Assembly: GCA_945867255.1 (NCBI GenBank)
Contig: CAMBHV010000036.1
Coordinates: 1-9,279 of the forward strand
Source: an uncultured Clostridia bacterium
GTDB lineage: Bacteria; Bacillota; Clostridia; Oscillospirales; Ruminococcaceae
Length of the DNA stretch: 9,279 nt
Direction of reading: 5' to 3'
Shown: positions 6,091-9,279 of the stretch, piece by piece
How the letters are laid out: every line of letters starts with the position of its first letter
How positions within the stretch are numbered: the first letter of the stretch is position 1
Program-made: the position numbers and the translations under genes
Notes under the pieces: generated by a model
Seen by the model: only the letters and a program-made list of their open reading frames with translations
The model's database searches: none
Told to the model about the DNA's origin: nothing

Positions 6091-7296
6091 TTACTGGAAA
6101 AATGCATCGTGCACCGCCGCCACGGCCCTGTCTGCATCCTCTTTCGCGATGATCACGGAAATTTTGATCTCACTTGTAGCGATCATGCGGATATTGATGT
6201 TGCATTCATACAGCCGCTCGAACATTTTGGCCGCCACACCGGGGTGGCTTTGCACCCCAGCACCCACGATGCTCACCTTGGCTACATCGGTATCCGTCAG
6301 CACCTTGGTGGCCCCAAAGCGCTGCAGATTTTCTTCCAGCACGGCCAATGCGGTGTGCAGGTCTTCCTGCGGCACGGTGAAAATCAGGTCCTTGCGGTTG
6401 TCGCGGCCGGACGCCTGCAAAATGATGCCCACATTGATTTTCTTCTGGGCCATCAGGCTGAACACATTAAACGACATGCCCGGAACATCCGGCACCTCCA
6501 GCAGCGAGATAACGGCCACATTTTCGTCTTTTGTTACGCCTTTGATCAGCATTCCTTCCACTTGTGCAACCTCCTTGACGATGGTGCCCGGCACATCTGT
6601 CAGCGACGAGCGAACCTCCAATTCCACCGAATATTTTTTTGCCAGTTCCACGCTGCGGTTATTCAGCACCTGCGCGCCCAGGCTGGCAAGCTCCAGCATC
6701 TCGTCAAACGAGATCTGCGGTAGCTTGCGCGCGCTGGGAACAAGGCGCGGGTCTGCTGTATACACGCCGTCCACATCCGTATAGATCTGGCACAGATCCG
6801 CATGCAGCGCCGCAGCGATAGCCACAGCACTTGTATCGGAACCGCCGCGCCCCAGGGTGGTGATGTCATCATTTTTGTTGATGCCCTGGAAGCCTGCCAC
6901 CACCACCACACGGTTGCGTGAAAGCTCGCTTTCAATGCGTTCACAATCCAGCCGTTTGATACGCGCGCGGGTGTACGCGCGGTCTGTATGGAAGCCGGCC
7001 TGCCAGCCCGTAAGGCTGATGGCCGGGCACCCGATGCTGGACAGCGCCATGCTTAACAGCGCCACACTGATCTGCTCGCCCGCGCTCATCAGCATATCCA
7101 TCTCGCGCTGAGAAGCATCATGCGTGATCTCGCCCGCCTTGGCGATCAGTTCATCCGTGGTATCGCCCTGGGCAGACACCACAACCACCACATCGTTGCC
7201 GTCGGCATGCGTTTTTGCCACGATGCGTGCCACGTTCATCACCCGGTCGCGGTCCGCCACGGAACTGCCGCCGAATTTCTGTACGATCAATGCCAT
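6091..7296 (-). CDS. lysC: Aspartokinase (LysC type) with two C-terminal ACT domains
   Basis: It phosphorylates L-aspartate with ATP, the entry step to lysine, threonine and methionine, in the cytosol. The 401-residue length fits the B. subtilis LysC / C. glutamicum type. KFGGSS is at residues 7-12, the second kinase motif GFQGINKNDDITTLGRGGSDTSA at 135-157, and YTDVDGVYTADPR at 172-184. Two ACT regulatory regions follow at about 258-330 and 340-401; the second contains GVQSHPGVAAKMFE and IRMIATSEIKIS, typical of the effector-binding area. In relatives of this type, inhibition is by lysine alone or by lysine plus threonine together; the sequence does not tell me which applies. The gene lies 32 nt after thrB, and GAGGGGG sits 7 nt before the ATG. 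A strong internal ribosome site inside the gene predicts a shorter beta subunit made of the ACT region only (listed separately). Confidence 0.96.
   Translation of the reverse strand: MALIVQKFGGSSVADRDRVMNVARIVAKTHADGNDVVVVVSAQGDTTDELIAKAGEITHDASQREMDMLMSAGEQISVALLSMALSSIGCPAISLTGWQAGFHTDRAYTRARIKRLDCERIESELSRNRVVVVAGFQGINKNDDITTLGRGGSDTSAVAIAAALHADLCQIYTDVDGVYTADPRLVPSARKLPQISFDEMLELASLGAQVLNNRSVELAKKYSVELEVRSSLTDVPGTIVKEVAQVEGMLIKGVTKDENVAVISLLEVPDVPGMSFNVFSLMAQKKINVGIILQASGRDNRKDLIFTVPQEDLHTALAVLEENLQRFGATKVLTDTDVAKVSIVGAGVQSHPGVAAKMFERLYECNINIRMIATSEIKISVIIAKEDADRAVAAVHDAFFQ
6559..6576 (-). promoter_or_regulatory. Internal ribosome site and GTG start for an aspartokinase beta subunit
   Basis: AAGGAGG (6570-6576) is followed by 8 nt and an in-frame GTG (6559-6561, codon 246); an in-frame ATG (codon 249) follows at 6550-6552. 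Initiation here gives a protein of about 156 residues holding both ACT domains. B. subtilis LysC and C. glutamicum LysC make such a beta subunit from near the same codon, which supports function rather than chance. Confidence 0.65.
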
Positions 7297-7322
7297 ATCC
7301 TTTCCCCCTCTGTGATTGCCGT

Positions 7323-7337
7323 ACGGCGTTACGCCGT
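7323..7337 (-). other. Stem-loop with the thrB stop codon in its loop
   Basis: ACGGCG and CGCCGT form a 6-bp stem, and the 3-nt loop is exactly the TAA stop of thrB (7329-7331). It lies in the thrB-lysC junction, and no T-run follows on the minus strand, so it is not a classical terminator. It could be an RNA stability element, or chance. Confidence 0.35.
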
Positions 7338-8231
7338 TACAAACGCGCCGGTGTTATCCGGCGCAAGCCGGTGCAGCCTGTACGCCGCAAGCGGGCTGCC
7401 CTTTTCCGCTGCGTCCAGCGCCTGCTGCGCGCCGGAAAAGAACGCCTTGTTTTCTGTGTGCACCGCGCACATCAGCGTGGGCCCGGCGCCGCTCACCCAC
7501 CAGCCCAGCGCGCCAAGCTCTGCGCACAGTGCAAACACTTCTTCCATACCGGGCATCAGCGCCGCGCGGTATGGCTGATGCAGCTTGTCACACGTGGCAA
7601 CGCGCAGCAGATCATACCGTTCTTCACAAAACGCCGCCGCCAGAAGCGCCGCGCGAGACACATTATACACCGCCGCTTTGTGCGGCACCGTTTTGGGCAG
7701 CGCTGCGCGCGCCTTGCGCGTCAGCAATTTGTAGCCCGGCACAAACGCAGCAAAGCACAACGTGTCTGCCACAGGCTTTTGCACGGCGTACAAATGCCCG
7801 CCTTCCAGTGCGCTTGTTACAAACCCGCCCAGCATGGCAGGGGCCACATTATCCGGGTGGCCCTCCAGCGCAGCCGCGCGCTCCAGAAGCTGCATGCGTG
7901 TATAAGGGCGCCCCAAAAGTTCGTTGGCACCCACAAGGCCCGCCGCAATGCAAGCGGAAGATGAGCCCAGCCCCCGCGCCATGGGAACCCCGTTTTCCTG
8001 CGCAAGGCGCAGCCCGCGCAGCGGCACACCGCATTCGTCATACAGGCTTTTTGCGGTGCTGTACACGAGGTTCTGCGGCCCGGTGGGCACACGCGTGCCG
8101 TCCAGCGAAGTGATGCACACATCGTCCCATTCTTCCATCTGCACACGGTTGTACAGCGCCAGTGCCAGCCCGCAGGAATCGAATCCTGCACCAATATTGG
8201 CGCTGGTGGCGGGCACATTCACCGTTAACAT
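7329..8231 (-). CDS. thrB: Homoserine kinase (GHMP kinase family)
   Basis: It converts L-homoserine and ATP to O-phosphohomoserine, the substrate of threonine synthase. The 300-residue product has the usual length. The N-terminus MLTVNVPATSANIGAGFDS is the standard ThrB opening. The GHMP ATP-binding motif PMARGLGSSSA is at residues 83-93, EGHPDNVAPAMLGG at 123-136, and the C-terminal GHMP motif SGAGPT at 247-252. I chose the ATG at 8229-8231 because it has AGGAGG 9 nt upstream and begins exactly at the family's conserved start. An earlier ATG at 8300 would add 23 basic residues unlike ThrB and overlap hom. It lies between hom and lysC on one probable transcript. thrC is not in the window. Confidence 0.96.
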   Translation of the reverse strand: MLTVNVPATSANIGAGFDSCGLALALYNRVQMEEWDDVCITSLDGTRVPTGPQNLVYSTAKSLYDECGVPLRGLRLAQENGVPMARGLGSSSACIAAGLVGANELLGRPYTRMQLLERAAALEGHPDNVAPAMLGGFVTSALEGGHLYAVQKPVADTLCFAAFVPGYKLLTRKARAALPKTVPHKAAVYNVSRAALLAAAFCEERYDLLRVATCDKLHQPYRAALMPGMEEVFALCAELGALGWWVSGAGPTLMCAVHTENKAFFSGAQQALDAAEKGSPLAAYRLHRLAPDNTGAFVTA

Positions 8232-8240
8232 ACGCAAAAG

Positions 8241-8246
8241 CCTCCT
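8241..8246 (-). promoter_or_regulatory. thrB ribosome site overlapping the hom stop codon
   Basis: AGGAGG lies 9 nt before the thrB ATG. The TAG stop of hom occupies 8245-8247, so the ribosome site begins within that stop codon, which favours coupled translation of hom and thrB and fixes the thrB start at 8231. Confidence 0.8.
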
Positions 8247-9279
8247 ATTCTGCCAGCATACGAAGGATATTTTCGCAAACAGCCCCCGCTTTTTGCGCAT
8301 TGACCTTTGCAGCCTTCAGCTGTGTGCGCACCGCGCCGCGCAGCAGGAATGCACACTGGCCTTCCTCCTCCCACAGAAGCTGCGCCTCTTCACCCAAAAC
8401 ACCGGCCAGCACATTGGCCGGTGCGCCGGAAAAGCGCAGCAGCGTATCGGCGCGGCGGGTGTCCGCCAAGGTTTCGCCACCTGCAAGCGGCATGGCCCAC
8501 CACAGTGTATCGTGAATGGCCACCCCCTCGCGCAGCGCCTCGGCCACGTCCGCCACCACGGCGCTGGCCGTGGGCAGCTTGCCCGCGCCGCGCCCGTAGA
8601 ATACGGCATCTCCCAGCATGTCACAGCGCACACGCACGGCATTGAATACATCTTCCACGCCGCTGAGGATATCTTCCTGTTTTACCAGCATCGGCTCCAC
8701 CGCGGCCTCTACGCAACCAGGCGCACTTTCGCGCGCCCAGGCCACCAGCTTCACCGCGCAGCCCAGCTGGGCCGCCAGGGCCACATCGCGCGGCGTCACG
8801 GCGCGGATACCACGCGCAGGCACCGCCTCGGGCGGGATATGCCGCCCAAATGCCAAAGAAGCCAAAATGGCGATTTTGCGCTTCGCATCAATGCCGTCCA
8901 CGTCGGCGGAAGGGTCTCGCGTTTCGGCATAGCCCAGCGCCTGCGCCTCGGCCAATGCCTCGTCGAACCCAAGCCCCGCCTGCTGCATACGTGTGAGCAT
9001 AAAGTTGGTGGTGCCGTTCACGATGCCCTCCACACTCAGGATGTGGTTGGCCGCAAGGTCCCGGTGCATGGGCCCTATCACCGGCGTGCCGCCGCCCACG
9101 CTTGCTTCAAACAAAAAGCACACACCGTGTTCTTTGGCAATGCGCATCAGCTCTGCGCCTTTTTCCGCCACCAGCTCTTTGTTCGACGTTGCCACGCTGC
9201 GCCCGCTTTCCAGCGCCGCGCGCACATATTCATACGCAGGGTGAAGCCCGCCAATCGTCTCCACCACTACTTTTACGTC
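8245..9279 (-). CDS. hom: Homoserine dehydrogenase (5' end beyond window)
   Basis: It reduces aspartate 4-semialdehyde to L-homoserine with NAD(P)H. The frame is open to the window edge, reading DVKVVVETIGG, which is the end of the nucleotide-binding fold; I estimate that roughly 70-90 N-terminal residues lie outside. The visible 344 residues show TSNKELVAEKG (31-41), FEASVGGGTPVIGPM (57-71) and the family signature ALGYAETRDPSADVDGIDAKRK (114-135), which contains the catalytic Asp and Lys. PTASAVVADV (236-245) follows. A short ACT-like region, about 70 residues from RADTLLRFSG, ends the protein and is likely the threonine-sensing part, somewhat shorter than I recall for B. subtilis Hom. It is the first visible gene of the hom-thrB-lysC operon. 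Confidence 0.95.
   Translation of the reverse strand, partial: DVKVVVETIGGLHPAYEYVRAALESGRSVATSNKELVAEKGAELMRIAKEHGVCFLFEASVGGGTPVIGPMHRDLAANHILSVEGIVNGTTNFMLTRMQQAGLGFDEALAEAQALGYAETRDPSADVDGIDAKRKIAILASLAFGRHIPPEAVPARGIRAVTPRDVALAAQLGCAVKLVAWARESAPGCVEAAVEPMLVKQEDILSGVEDVFNAVRVRCDMLGDAVFYGRGAGKLPTASAVVADVAEALREGVAIHDTLWWAMPLAGGETLADTRRADTLLRFSGAPANVLAGVLGEEAQLLWEEEGQCAFLLRGAVRTQLKAAKVNAQKAGAVCENILRMLAE

Noticed and set aside
8232..8300. Longer thrB start at 8300
   Set aside because: It adds a basic non-homologous leader overlapping hom, while the ATG at 8231 has a strong ribosome site and the standard ThrB N-terminus.
8245..9279. Possible threonine or lysine riboswitch/attenuator for the amino-acid operon
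   Set aside because: The operon start is outside the window, so no leader can be examined, and nothing resembling a lysine riboswitch lies between hom, thrB and lysC.

Overview
The window reads as a piece of a GC-rich Clostridia chromosome; an Oscillospiraceae/Ruminococcaceae-type gut Firmicute is my best guess. This rests on the strong GGAGG ribosome sites, the high third-position GC, the Bacillus/Clostridium-type M16 protease pair (YmfF/YmfH-like), and a LysC-type aspartokinase with an internal ribosome site. No rRNA or marker gene is present, so the assignment is inferred. All seven genes are on the minus strand, so transcription runs from high to low coordinates. I see no RNA gene, mobile element, CRISPR array, attachment site or origin, and no gene-free stretch above 300 bases.

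Region 1 (9279 to 6091) is an amino-acid operon: hom (cut by the window edge), thrB, lysC. Homoserine dehydrogenase and homoserine kinase carry the threonine branch, and aspartokinase supplies the shared aspartate-family precursor. The genes are 13 and 32 nt apart. lysC carries a strong in-frame internal ribosome site at the place expected for a separate beta subunit.

Region 2 (6090 to 5930) is a 161-nt gap with a terminator-like hairpin and a TATAAT box just before it. After it comes a large M15B/VanY-like peptidoglycan carboxypeptidase (3911-5929, TTG start). Its predicted cytosolic half has thirteen 12-residue acidic repeats, then a basic stretch, then one transmembrane helix. The catalytic domain lies outside the membrane.

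Region 3 (3910 to 1) is a 118-nt gap with a perfect 12-bp inverted repeat, then three overlapping genes: ymfF-like (M16 fold, no zinc motif, R/Y motif present), ymfH-like (HxxEH zinc motif present, R/Y motif absent), and lgt (prolipoprotein diacylglyceryl transferase). The overlaps are 11 nt and 4 nt, which suggests coupled translation. Lgt has normal catalytic motifs but runs on into a long acidic Pro/Ala/Glu-rich tail still open at the window edge.

Most of the window is ordinary metabolism. The unusual points are the acidic low-complexity cytosolic extensions on two neighbouring envelope enzymes, the complementary M16 pair coupled to lgt, and the internal start in lysC. I found no convincing evidence of a wholly new system.
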